Part shown: piece by piece, positions 6,721 to 14,148 of the stretch
Position numbering within the stretch: the first letter of the stretch is position 1
Layout: each line of letters opens with the position of its first letter
Source: Pseudomonadota bacterium
GTDB taxonomy: Bacteria > Pseudomonadota > Alphaproteobacteria > Sphingomonadales > Sphingomonadaceae
DNA length: 21,230 nt
Assembly (NCBI GenBank): GCA_023433445.1
Contig: JAEZCS010000206.1
Span: 1 to 21,230 of the forward strand
Direction of reading: 5' to 3'
The notes under the pieces: model-generated
What the model was told of the DNA's origin: nothing
The model's database searches: none
The model's input: the letters and a program-made list of their open reading frames with translations, nothing else
Translations under genes and position numbers: made by a program

Positions 6721-7737
6721 ATGAAGGCGGTTGGTTTCAGGCAGGGCGGTCCCATCGATCGGGAGGACGCGCTGATCGACGTTGAGGTCGCCGATCCCTT
6801 GCCGGGTCCGCGCGACCTGATCGTCCGTGTCCACGCCGTGTCGGTGAACCCGGTCGATACGAAGGTTCGCGGAGGGGCCAAGCCTGCGGACGAGCCCATG
6901 GTGCTGGGGTATGACGCAGCGGGCGTGGTGGAAGCCCTTGGCCCGGAGGTGACGCTGTTCGCGCCGGGCGACGAGGTTTTCTATGCGGGCACGATCAAGC
7001 GGGCGGGGACGAACGCTGAGTTGCATGCGGTTGACGAGCGTCTGGTTGGCCGCAAGCCGCGCTCGGTCGACTTCGCGCAGGCGGCGGCGCTGCCGCTGAC
7101 GGGGCTGACCGCATGGGAGCTGTTGTTCGACCGGCTGCGCGTCCCGCGCGGCGGGGGCGAGGGGCAGTCGATCCTGATCGTCAACGGCGCGGGCGGCGTC
7201 GGTTCGATGCTGGTGCAACTGGCGCGACAACTGACCGGGCTGCGCGTCATCGCAACGGCTTCGCGGGACGAGAGCGTCGCATGGGTAAAGCAGATGGGCG
7301 CGCATGACGTGATCGACCATCGCGCGCCGCTGCATGAGGGGCTGAGCGCAATCGGCGTCAAATCGGTGAACTTCGTCGCGAGCCTTGCGGGGAGTGAGCA
7401 GCATTTGCCGGCCTATGCCCGCATCATTGCGCCGCAGGGTAGCCTTGCCCTCATAGATGATGTGAAGAGCTTTGATATCGTGCCGCTGCGGCAGAAGTCG
7501 GTCACGGTGGCGTGGGAGGGCGTGTTCGTGCGCTCGCTGTATGGAACGCGGGACATGATCGAGCAGCATCACGCCTTGTGCGAGATTGCGAGGCTGGTGG
7601 ACGAGGGTGTGTTGCAGGGAACGATGACGCGCAATTTAGGGCCGATGAGCGCGGCGACATTGAGGCAGGCGCATGCGCTGGTGGAAACGGGCGCGACTAT
7701 CGGCAAGCTGGTGCTTGAGGGTATTCCGAAGAGCTGA
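6721..7737 (+). CDS. Zinc-less MDR oxidoreductase (zinc-binding ADH family 1, quinone oxidoreductase-like)
   Basis: A 338-residue NAD(P)H-dependent medium-chain dehydrogenase/reductase. Hallmarks are SVNPVDTKVRGG near residue 45, GYDAAGVVEALGPEV, GDEVFYAGTIKRAGTNAE, PLTGLTAWELLFDRL and the nucleotide-binding glycine loop NGAGGVGSM (about 157-165). This set is typical of the zinc-binding ADH subfamily known as adh_fam_1; despite the name, the cysteine and histidine zinc ligands are missing, so a zeta-crystallin-like enone or quinone reductase activity is likely. The ATG at 6721 is preferred over the ATG at 6703 because AGGAG (6707-6711) lies inside the longer version, 9 bases before it, and MKAVGF is the family N-terminus. 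The TetR gene downstream could control it, but the promoter signals there point to the TetR gene itself. Confidence 0.9.
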   Translation: MKAVGFRQGGPIDREDALIDVEVADPLPGPRDLIVRVHAVSVNPVDTKVRGGAKPADEPMVLGYDAAGVVEALGPEVTLFAPGDEVFYAGTIKRAGTNAELHAVDERLVGRKPRSVDFAQAAALPLTGLTAWELLFDRLRVPRGGGEGQSILIVNGAGGVGSMLVQLARQLTGLRVIATASRDESVAWVKQMGAHDVIDHRAPLHEGLSAIGVKSVNFVASLAGSEQHLPAYARIIAPQGSLALIDDVKSFDIVPLRQKSVTVAWEGVFVRSLYGTRDMIEQHHALCEIARLVDEGVLQGTMTRNLGPMSAATLRQAHALVETGATIGKLVLEGIPKS

Positions 7738-7810
7738 GCGCGCAGCCAGATCGGCCGGGGCTTCACGCAAGTTCTGCTCGGTGACGCGCGCGGTCGGCGG
7801 CGCACTTTGC

Positions 7811-7852
7811 GAACATATCGTGACACTAAAATTTAAGGGCAACTATATGTTC
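7811..7852 (+). promoter_or_regulatory. Promoter with inverted repeat in front of the TetR gene
   Basis: GAACATAT (7811-7818) and ATATGTTC (7845-7852) are perfect inverted copies 26 bases apart. Between and over them, GTGACA (7820-7825) and TATATG (7844-7849) make a plausible -35/-10 pair with an 18-base spacer. The right arm covers the -10 box, so a dimer bound there would block transcription. The TetR ATG is 20 bases downstream of the right arm. Autorepression is typical for TetR proteins; which protein binds is inference. Confidence 0.5.
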
Positions 7853-7871
7853 CGTCTGCTAAGGGGACAGG

Positions 7872-8447
7872 ATGAAGAGGCGCGGACACTATGCCAAAGG
7901 ACAGGAGCGGCGGGATGAAATCCTGCGCGCCGCTGTGGAGGTCATCAGCCGCGACGGCTATCGCGGGGCATCGCTGAGCCAGATCGGACGCAGCATCGGG
8001 ATCGATAGCGCGCACATCATCTATTATTTTTCGTCACGCGAAGTTCTGTTGCAGGAAGTGCTGCGGATGTGGGACGAGGGCAATGTCGCCCACCTGACCG
8101 CTGACAAGGATATCTTCGCTTCGCTGGTTGATACGGCCCGACGCAACACGAACACGCCGGGCCTGGTGCAACTATATACCGCCTTCGCGGCCGAAGCTGC
8201 CGATCCGGCCCATCCGGCGCACGACTTCTTCCGCGCGCGTTTTACCGCCCTGCAGGGGTACATCGCAGATGAAATCCGCAAGCGGCAGGCAGCGGGAAGC
8301 GTTGCGCCGACACTCGACGCCGATCATGCGGCGATGATGCTGATCGCGCAGTCCGATGGTTTGCAGGTGCGCTGGCTGGTGGATCGGTCGATCGATATGG
8401 GGGCTGCGCTGGCAACCGAGATCGATCTGCTTCTTGGGAATGGTTAA
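7872..8447 (+). CDS. TetR/AcrR family transcriptional regulator
   Basis: A 191-residue regulator. The N-terminal TetR helix-turn-helix covers about residues 13-60: RRDEILRAAVEVISRDGYRG, ASLSQIGRSIGI, then IIYYFSSREVLLQEVL, which matches the family's Y-x-H/Y-F-x-S/G-K/R-E-x-L pattern. The remaining helices (about 65-190) form the ligand-binding and dimer domain and are not assignable to a ligand. The ATG at 7872 follows AAGGGGACAGG. The gene lies 134 bases after the MDR oxidoreductase gene and has its own likely promoter and operator. It ends tail to tail with a small minus-strand gene, sharing the TTAA at 8444-8447. Targets may include itself and its neighbours. Confidence 0.9.
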   Translation: MKRRGHYAKGQERRDEILRAAVEVISRDGYRGASLSQIGRSIGIDSAHIIYYFSSREVLLQEVLRMWDEGNVAHLTADKDIFASLVDTARRNTNTPGLVQLYTAFAAEAADPAHPAHDFFRARFTALQGYIADEIRKRQAAGSVAPTLDADHAAMMLIAQSDGLQVRWLVDRSIDMGAALATEIDLLLGNG

Positions 8448-8716
8448 GGGCGACCCCTGACGGTTGCAGACCGGCCTTTCTGAAACATGGGGCGGGCCCG
8501 ATGGTTGTCCGCCTTGGCTTTGCGCCCCTCGCGAATGGCTGTTGCAACCAGCACGCTGGTTGAAAGCAGAATGCCCGAGACCAGCACGCCGATCCCCAAC
8601 AGGCCTCTGGTTGTCAGGCTGGCCTCCGCATGCATGCGCACTGCTTTGCCAAACTCAACAGTGACGCGGGCCAGTTGTCGATCGTCCATCTGCGCCCAAC
8701 GCTGGCGAAGCGACAT
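8444..8716 (-). CDS. Small single-TM protein, function unknown
   Basis: A 90-residue protein. An amphipathic N-terminal part (about 1-35, rich in charged residues) is followed by a hydrophobic helix at about 38-61 (GLLGIGVLVSGILLSTSVLV and on), then a basic cytoplasmic-type tail (REGRKAKADNHRARP). The positive tail suggests an N-out or hairpin-free single-span inner-membrane protein. I do not recognise a family. It is called because it is the only open frame covering this interval with a convincing membrane helix, and because it fits exactly between the TetR stop and the MlaA promoter region. GGGGGAGG is about 14 bases before the ATG and TGGAAA is closer; the start is moderately sure. Its TAA and the TetR TAA share the palindrome TTAA. 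Confidence 0.6.
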   Translation of the reverse strand: MSLRQRWAQMDDRQLARVTVEFGKAVRMHAEASLTTRGLLGIGVLVSGILLSTSVLVATAIREGRKAKADNHRARPMFQKGRSATVRGRP

Positions 8717-8869
8717 TGGTTTCCAGGCGCCTCCCCCTGTGTCTCTTGACCGGGCGCGACATGCGGACTAGCCGCGCAGTTGTGGAGCGCTCACGCAGTG
8801 GTCTGCAACAGTTTGAATATTCACGGCCTATCCGCTTGTGGTGATCGGCTGCCACGCAGGGACCGGACC

Positions 8870-9757
8870 ATGCTGCTGCCGACCATCGCCGCTGGAATGT
8901 TGATGATGGGCGCACAGGCGTCGGCGCTGGATGCGCCGGTTCCCGAAGCGGCGCCGGGGGTGGATGGCGCGAGCGCGCGCGTTGCCCTGGGCGTGCCCCT
9001 CGTTTCGCCCGCGACGGACAGCGCGGATGAAGAGGTCCATGACATCGTCGTGACCGGCGCGAACCGGGCTCCGCCGGGCGATCCGTTCGAAAATCTCAAT
9101 GCGAAAAGCTTCGAGGCGGTTCAGTCGGTCGACAAGGCCGTGGTCGAGCCGGTCGCCAAAGCCTATAACAAGGGCCTGCCCAGGCCTGTGAGAAAGGGCT
9201 TTCGCAACTTTTTCGCCAATCTGCAGGAGCCAGTGGTCTTCGCCGCCTATATGCTGCAGTTGAAGCCCGGCAAGGCGGTGGAAACGGTCGGGCGCTTCAC
9301 CATCAATACGACATTGGGCGTCGCCGGCCTGTTCGACGTCGCGAAGCGCAAGCCGTTTTTCCTGCCCTATCGTCCCAATGGGCTGGCGAATGTGCTGGGA
9401 TATTATGGGGTGGGGCCAGGCCCCTATATGTATCTGCCGCTCGTCGGGCCGACGACCTTGCGCGACATTATCGGGGATTCGGTGGACAAGTTGGCGGTGC
9501 CGTTCCTGATCGGAAAGCCATTCACCGAACCGGCCTACGTCATCCCGGCGACGATCCTCAACCAGCTTGGCGAGCGCGCTGCCTTTGACGATACGATCCA
9601 GGAGATCCGCAAGGAAGATGATCCCTATGCTTCGTATCGCGAGCTGTATTTGAAGCAGCGCAAGGCAGAGATCGAGGCGCTGCACGGCCGCACCAGCGAT
9701 GATGTGGTCCCGGTCTACGGGCGGCGGATGGGGGAAGGTAAGGTAGCGCCGCAGTAG
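8870..9757 (+). CDS. mlaA: MlaA/VacJ family outer-membrane lipid asymmetry protein
   Basis: A 295-residue exported protein. Residues 1-19 (MLLPTIAAGMLMMGAQASA) look like a short signal peptide. After a variable stretch of about 70 residues comes the MlaA domain (about 75-260), with DPFENLNAKSF, VDKAVVEPVAKAYNKGLP, RKGFRNFFANLQEPVVF, TINTTLGVAGLFDVA, LANVLGYYGVGPGPYMYLPL and GPTTLRDIIGDSVD. MlaA sits with porins in the outer membrane and pulls misplaced phospholipids out of the outer leaflet for return through MlaC and MlaFEDB. No lipobox cysteine is present after this start, unlike the E. coli protein. The ATG is chosen because a signal peptide begins there and AGGGA is 8 bases upstream; the in-frame TTG at 8780 gives an unlikely leader. 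No other mla gene is nearby. Confidence 0.9.
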   Translation: MLLPTIAAGMLMMGAQASALDAPVPEAAPGVDGASARVALGVPLVSPATDSADEEVHDIVVTGANRAPPGDPFENLNAKSFEAVQSVDKAVVEPVAKAYNKGLPRPVRKGFRNFFANLQEPVVFAAYMLQLKPGKAVETVGRFTINTTLGVAGLFDVAKRKPFFLPYRPNGLANVLGYYGVGPGPYMYLPLVGPTTLRDIIGDSVDKLAVPFLIGKPFTEPAYVIPATILNQLGERAAFDDTIQEIRKEDDPYASYRELYLKQRKAEIEALHGRTSDDVVPVYGRRMGEGKVAPQ

Positions 9758-9766
9758 CGGCTGAGC

Positions 9767-9788
9767 GATCAAGCCGCCGCCCTTGATC
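9767..9788. terminator. Hairpin between convergent mlaA and yaaA
   Basis: GATCAAG (9767-9773) and CTTGATC (9782-9788) form a perfect 7-bp stem with an 8-base C/G loop, 10 bases after the mlaA stop and 38 bases past the yaaA stop on the other strand. There is no T run on either side, so it is a weak bidirectional terminator candidate. Confidence 0.4.
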
Positions 9789-9826
9789 TCCAGCCCTAAG
9801 GTGCGGGCCTGTCGACCTTCACCCGG

Positions 9827-10579
9827 TCAGGATCGGGCAAAACGCCAGTTGTCAGCGTCGCTTTCGGCGGGATCGAACTGATATCCGTCACTGTCGAAGC
9901 CGCGCATGGCGTCTATGTCCGTGATATGATGTTCGCACATCCACCGCGCCATCATGCCCCGCGCCTTTTTCGCATGGAAGCTCACGAGACGCGGCCCGTT
10001 CGGACCCGGCTCGCGGAAATCGACGTGGATTACGCGCAAACCTTCCAGCCTGCCTTCGACAGCGGCGAAATATTCCTGGCTCGCGAGGTTGAGCACGACG
10101 CCCGATCCCTCTTCGGCGACCTGCGCACGGAGCAGCGCGGCGATGCGATCATCCCACCAATCGGTCAGTTTCTTGTGTCGGGGTGCCCATCTGGTCCCCA
10201 TTTCGAGACGATAGGGACGAATGGCGTCAAGGGGCCGGAGCAGACCGTATAGTCCTGACAGCATCCGCACATGATCCTGTGCAAAAGCGACACCGGCCTC
10301 GTCCAGCGTGTCCACCTCGAAACCCGTATATACGTCGCCGGCAAAAGCAAAGAGCGCCTGCCTTTGCGGCAGATCGGCGAAATCCCGGAAGCGGTCCGCA
10401 TTGAGTTTCGCAAGGCGCGGCGAGATATGCATGAGTTCTGCGAGGCGCTTCTGGGACAGGTTGGCCGCCGACTTGGCGAGGTTGCGCGCCTCTTCCTCGA
10501 AATGAGGGACGGTCTCGGCGAGGGGCGGCAATGCACGTTCGAAATCGAGGGTCTTGGCGGGAGAAAGCAGGACGATCAT
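9827..10579 (-). CDS. yaaA: Peroxide stress protein YaaA (DUF328/UPF0246)
   Basis: A 250-residue cytoplasmic protein of the YaaA family, full length for the family. Diagnostic stretches are the N-terminal MIVLLSPAKTLDFE, QALFAFAGDVYTGF (about 74-87), MLSGLYGLLRPLDAIRPYRL (about 105-124), a TDWWDD segment, and the C-terminal FREPGPNGPRLVSFHAKKARG-type block around residues 190-212. In E. coli YaaA is induced by OxyR and limits free iron and Fenton damage during peroxide stress; the fold resembles a DNA-binding, helix-hairpin-helix protein. The ATG at 10579 has no strong Shine-Dalgarno, but the protein begins exactly at the family N-terminus. It is divergent from the universal stress protein gene; the 162-base gap between them has no clear OxyR site that I can point to. 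Confidence 0.95.
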   Translation of the reverse strand: MIVLLSPAKTLDFERALPPLAETVPHFEEEARNLAKSAANLSQKRLAELMHISPRLAKLNADRFRDFADLPQRQALFAFAGDVYTGFEVDTLDEAGVAFAQDHVRMLSGLYGLLRPLDAIRPYRLEMGTRWAPRHKKLTDWWDDRIAALLRAQVAEEGSGVVLNLASQEYFAAVEGRLEGLRVIHVDFREPGPNGPRLVSFHAKKARGMMARWMCEHHITDIDAMRGFDSDGYQFDPAESDADNWRFARS

Positions 10580-10741
10580 GGCGCAGGCGGTAGCTGTGCG
10601 TCATCCTGGCGTCAAACGATCGATCTTCCGCCTGCCGCGTGATCGAGCAACGGGCGCTGCTGAAGCTTCGCATCCGTAACTATCCTGATGTCGGGCCGCA
10701 GGACGTAGGGCTATTTTCATCGCTCTCCCAAGGAGGTCAGG

Positions 10742-11539
10742 ATGAAAAACATTCTTCTGCTGGTGCATGACGATGAGGGTCAGGAAGCACGTTTTCAGGC
10801 AGCGCTGGATTTGACCCGCGCCGTTGGCGGCCATCTGCGCTGCGTGGATGTAACCCCGCTCCTAGTCGTCGCCGGAGATCTGTATGTCGGCATCGGGCAG
10901 GGCGCCGTGCTGGTCGATGAACGGGACAGCGAGGAGCGGAACAAGCTGCGGCTGACAGATCGCCTGGCGAAAGAGGATGTGCCCTGGGACTGGATCGATG
11001 TGACGGGAGAATTTGCAAGCTGCCTGCTGAAGGAAGCCAGCCTGGCCGATGTCGTGGTGTTGAACCGGCAATTGGACGAGTTCCCGCTGCCGGACATGCG
11101 CATGGTGGCGAGCCAGGTCCTGATGCATGCGCGCGTGCCCGTGCTGGCGGTGCCGCAGACACTTGAGCGGTTCAACATCGCAAGAGCCGTGCTGGCATGG
11201 GACGGCAGACCGTCCTGCATCGCGACGATGCGCGCATCCGTGCCGCTGCTCGCGCTGGCGGACGAAGTGGAGGTGCTGACGATCCATGATGGATCGATTG
11301 AGGCGGCCCCCGCCGATGCCGCGCGCTATCTGTCACGACATGGCGTCCAGGCGACGATCCGTAGCGTGAACGACCGTCTGCACCCTGTCGAAGCCATCAT
11401 TGAAGAGGAATGCGTCCGGTTCAAGGCCGACTATCTGGTAATGGGGGCCTATGGGCGCGGCAGGCTGATGGAAACATTCGGCGGGGTTACCAAGCGGCTG
11501 CTGACGCGCAGCAAATATCCTCTGCTGCCGGGGCATTGA
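10742..11539 (+). CDS. Universal stress protein, two-domain UspA family
   Basis: A 265-residue cytoplasmic protein made of two UspA-like halves, about residues 1-140 and 155-262. The first half begins MKNILLLVHDDEG and has a DVVVLNRQL strand but lacks the glycine-rich ATP motif. The second half carries the motif G-x2-G-x9-G (MGAYGRGRLMETFGG, about 240-254) followed by VTKRLL, so only the C-terminal half is likely to bind ATP. Such tandem proteins respond to energy, oxygen or envelope stress; the direct activity is not known. The ATG at 10742 follows a strong AAGGAGGTCAGG. It faces the host-attachment protein gene, with only 28 bases between the stops, in which a short hairpin (GGTCC, 11562-11566; GGACC, 11571-11575) crosses the neighbour's stop. 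It fits the stress character of the genes to its right. Confidence 0.92.
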   Translation: MKNILLLVHDDEGQEARFQAALDLTRAVGGHLRCVDVTPLLVVAGDLYVGIGQGAVLVDERDSEERNKLRLTDRLAKEDVPWDWIDVTGEFASCLLKEASLADVVVLNRQLDEFPLPDMRMVASQVLMHARVPVLAVPQTLERFNIARAVLAWDGRPSCIATMRASVPLLALADEVEVLTIHDGSIEAAPADAARYLSRHGVQATIRSVNDRLHPVEAIIEEECVRFKADYLVMGAYGRGRLMETFGGVTKRLLTRSKYPLLPGH

Positions 11540-11567
11540 TGCAGTAAGCAGGCGGCCGCCCGGTCCA

Positions 11568-12017
11568 TCAGGACCTGCGCGGCCAGTCCGTCAGGAGCCG
11601 GACGATTTCCGCCGACGGATGTTTGACAAGGTCCTTGTCCACTTCCGCGATCAGCCTTTTCTCGATTGCGGGCGTATAATGATCCCGCAGGACATGCAGC
11701 GTCGCGGGCGGCGCGATGACGATGATGTCCACGTCATGCCCGGCGGCGGCTTCTGCCAAGGCTGCTGCCGCTTCGACGGCGAAATGATTTTCCCGCAACT
11801 GATGCGTGTCGGCCTGCTGATAGCTGTTCCTGATGCTGCCGACACTGGAAACACTGACGCCGGGCGCGTCGGTCAATTGTTGCCGGTTGGGCGGGTTGTC
11901 GATTTCCCGATGCTTGATGACGGACAGCTCGGGATACAGGGCATCGCCCTCATTCCTCATGACCAGCATCTTCGAGCCATCGGTCACGAGCAAGATCGTT
12001 CCATAGGCGATTTTCAT
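11568..12017 (-). CDS. Host attachment family protein (release-factor-like fold)
   Basis: A 149-residue cytoplasmic protein of the host-attachment family (Pfam Host_attach, described as required for attachment to host cells). The N-terminus (KIAYGTILLVTDGSKMLVM) is the typical strand that ends in a DG-x-A/M-R pattern. The middle has HQLRENHFAVEAAAALAEAA. The C-terminal half has VDIIVIAPPATLHVLRDHY and AEVDKDLVKHPSAEIVRLL. The fold is related to the central/C-terminal domains of archaeal-eukaryotic release factors, so a ribosome- or RNA-linked stress role is plausible; the attachment role is historical. The ATG at 12017 is preferred over 12059 because GGGAGG lies 8 bases before it. It lies 176 bases downstream of the MgtC/DUF4010 gene in the same direction; that gap shows no gene and no clear terminator. 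Confidence 0.88.
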   Translation of the reverse strand: MKIAYGTILLVTDGSKMLVMRNEGDALYPELSVIKHREIDNPPNRQQLTDAPGVSVSSVGSIRNSYQQADTHQLRENHFAVEAAAALAEAAAGHDVDIIVIAPPATLHVLRDHYTPAIEKRLIAEVDKDLVKHPSAEIVRLLTDWPRRS

Positions 12018-12193
12018 GATCAGTCCTCCCTCAGCGCCAGTCATGAATGGAGTCCGCAAACTCGGCGAAAGAAGCCGGGCCGTGCCTCCAATCCGTCATG
12101 GCATTATGGGCCACGAGACGTTGTCCGCGATATTGGGGCAATCCCTTACGGCGCCGACTATTGTGATGGTGATGCTGTTCCTGTTTTCCGCAT

Positions 12194-13459
12194 TCACCGG
12201 ACGAAGATCGCCCAGGCGAGGATGCTGGCCGCTGCCGTCGCCAGGGCTGCAAAGAGCGGGGCAGATGCCCGGACGCCGCCATGGCCCCATCCGATGACCA
12301 CCGTCATGACCGCCTTGGCCAGGGTGTTGGCAAGGACAGCGGCGCCCAGCGTCAGCCCGGCGGTTTGATCGTTGAGCATATGAGCGGGCAGCCCCGACAT
12401 GGTGATGACTGCGGCGTCCACGTCGGAAATGCCGGTGAGCGTCAGGACAACGGCCATGCCCTGCTCTCCAAAGCGATGGAGCGCCCATCGCGCGACCAGC
12501 GACAATACGACCACCATCCCCGCCAGGATCAGCGCTGGTGCGAAGCCGAGCGGGTTGGAGATGCTCACCTTTGCGCTGTCGCTGCGATGCCGACGGAAGG
12601 CGAAGACAGCTAACAGGACGGAGACTATCGTTGCAGGTGCCATGGCAAGGGCCAGCGTCGGTAGCGCGCGGGGGATAAGCGCCAGCGCCAGCAGCTGAAC
12701 CCGGACGAACATCACGATCGAGGCGAGGGCGATGCCCGCTGAAAGTGGACCACGGATCGCAGGCTCTTCCCGCAGCCGTCTTGCATATTCGGCCGTGACG
12801 GCGGTGGAAGACACGATCGCGCCCGTCAGCGCGACCAGCAATATGCTCCTGTCCTGCCCAAGCCGCCGCGTCAGGGCATAGCCGGCGAAGGAGAGGCCGG
12901 TGACGAAGACGACGACCAGCCAGATGTTGCGGGGATTCCAGGCTTCATAGGGCCCCATTGCGCGATCCGGCAACAGGGGGAGGATGACGAGCGCAACCAG
13001 CAGGAAGCGTGACACGCCTTCGATCTCCTGATCGTCCATTCCTTTCAGCAGGGCGTGCATCGATTGCCGCGCGCTGAGCATCGCGAAGGTCGCGCCCCCG
13101 ATTGCGAGGCCGAGCACAGGGGAAAAGCGGGTCGCGCAGAAGCTGGCGGCAAAGGTCAAGATGCCCGCCAGCGTCGTGGTAGCCGACAGATGGTCCTGGT
13201 CGGCGCTGCGCGCATAGCCTGCGGTCAGCACCGCCGCCACGCCGATCGCGAGGGCAGCGGCGACCACGTCCGGCGCCAGACCTCCCATGCCCCCGATCAG
13301 GCCGATGAGACCGAAGCTGCGGAACCCGGCGACGCGGTGGCCGGTGCCGAAGGATCTTTGCGCCCAGCCCCTTTGAATGCCAATCAGCAAGCCGATGGCT
13401 ATGGCAGCCAGCAGCGGCAGATAAGGCTGAATGAACGAGGGGCTGGCGCCAGCAGTCAT
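12194..13459 (-). CDS. MgtC/SapB and DUF4010 domain membrane protein
   Basis: A 421-residue inner-membrane protein with about ten to twelve hydrophobic helices. Residues about 10-145 match the MgtC/SapB region (LLAAIAIGLLIGIQRGW, GFRSFGLIGLIGGMG, TTLAGILTFAASF). Residues about 150-400 match DUF4010 (GMDDQEIEGVSRFLLVALVI, LLPDRAMGPYEAWNPRNIWL, ALTGAIVSSTAVTAEYARR, GISDVDAAVITMSGL). The biochemical role is unknown; MgtC itself links magnesium or ATP homeostasis to ATP synthase control, but that cannot be carried over safely. The start at 13459 lies in an ATGA overlap with the ABC ATPase gene stop, so translation is probably coupled; a longer frame to 13552 reads the ATPase gene's end and is rejected. 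Coupling to an export system is the odd feature here. Confidence 0.9.
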   Translation of the reverse strand: MTAGASPSFIQPYLPLLAAIAIGLLIGIQRGWAQRSFGTGHRVAGFRSFGLIGLIGGMGGLAPDVVAAALAIGVAAVLTAGYARSADQDHLSATTTLAGILTFAASFCATRFSPVLGLAIGGATFAMLSARQSMHALLKGMDDQEIEGVSRFLLVALVILPLLPDRAMGPYEAWNPRNIWLVVVFVTGLSFAGYALTRRLGQDRSILLVALTGAIVSSTAVTAEYARRLREEPAIRGPLSAGIALASIVMFVRVQLLALALIPRALPTLALAMAPATIVSVLLAVFAFRRHRSDSAKVSISNPLGFAPALILAGMVVVLSLVARWALHRFGEQGMAVVLTLTGISDVDAAVITMSGLPAHMLNDQTAGLTLGAAVLANTLAKAVMTVVIGWGHGGVRASAPLFAALATAAASILAWAIFVR

Positions 13460-14148
13460 CGCGGTCTCACGCTCGTTTCGTTGATACGGCCGTCCAGCAT
13501 GGAGATTTGCACATCGGCCGCCGCCGCGACATCGGGATCGTGCGTGACGCACACCACGGCGCGGCCCTGATCGTGGGCGAGGTTGCGAAACATCTCTACC
13601 ACGCGCGCGCTGTTCTGGCTGTCGAGATTGCCTGTGGGTTCGTCCCCCAGCACCACAGCCGGATCGTTGGCGATGGCGCGGGCGATGGCGACGCGCTGGC
13701 GCTCGCCCCCCGACAGGCGATCGGGCGTCTTTGCGCTTTTTTCTCCAAGGCCCATGCCCTCAAGCAGCGCCTGCGCCTTGGCGCGTATCTCTTCCAGTGA
13801 CAGCCTGCCGAGCCTGCGCATGGGCAGCATGACATTTTCCAGCGCCGTAAATTCCGGCAAAAGGAAGTGAAACTGGAAGACGAAGCCGAAGCTCGCCAGC
13901 CGGATCTGGGCGCGGGCGTCGCCGCGCAGCGGGTTCATGTCCTGGCCGTTGAACAAAAGCTGTCCTGATGTCGGCCGGTCGAGCAGGCCGAGCAGATAGA
14001 GCAGCGAGGATTTGCCGCAACCCGACGGGCCGACGATGGCGACGAAGGTCGCGGGCTCGATCGACAGCGAGACGTCTGTCACCAGCGTGACGGGGGGCGT
14101 GCCGGGCAGGTTGCGGGACAGGTCCTGCGCCTTGATGATCGCGCTCAT
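13456..14148 (-). CDS. ABC transporter ATP-binding protein (LolD/MacB type)
   Basis: A 230-residue cytoplasmic ATPase with every key motif: Walker A GPSGCGKSS (about 39-47), Q-loop FVFQFHFLLPEFTALENV (about 88-105), signature LSGGERQR (about 145-152), Walker B AVVLGDEPTGNLD (about 164-176) and the switch histidine in CVTHD (about 199-203). The sequence is of the LolD/MacB group that powers FtsX-like permeases working from the periplasmic face rather than moving substrate through a channel. The start at 14148 is inside an ATGA overlap with the permease stop; the longer frame to 14208 reads permease sequence. Its own stop overlaps the MgtC/DUF4010 start by 4 nt. The substrate is unknown. Confidence 0.95.
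   Translation of the reverse strand: MSAIIKAQDLSRNLPGTPPVTLVTDVSLSIEPATFVAIVGPSGCGKSSLLYLLGLLDRPTSGQLLFNGQDMNPLRGDARAQIRLASFGFVFQFHFLLPEFTALENVMLPMRRLGRLSLEEIRAKAQALLEGMGLGEKSAKTPDRLSGGERQRVAIARAIANDPAVVLGDEPTGNLDSQNSARVVEMFRNLAHDQGRAVVCVTHDPDVAAAADVQISMLDGRINETSVRPR

Noticed and set aside
5998..7572. 524-residue minus-strand open frame over the thiolase and MDR genes
   Set aside because: Antisense shadow of two well-supported genes, with no family resemblance.
8780..8869. Lipobox-like LSAC in an upstream extension of MlaA
   Set aside because: It needs a TTG or GTG start and a leader lacking basic residues; the ATG at 8870 begins a normal signal peptide. Kept as a question in the findings.
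8828..9772. 314-residue minus-strand open frame over mlaA
   Set aside because: Shadow of mlaA; composition dominated by Arg, His, Gln and Ile with no motif.
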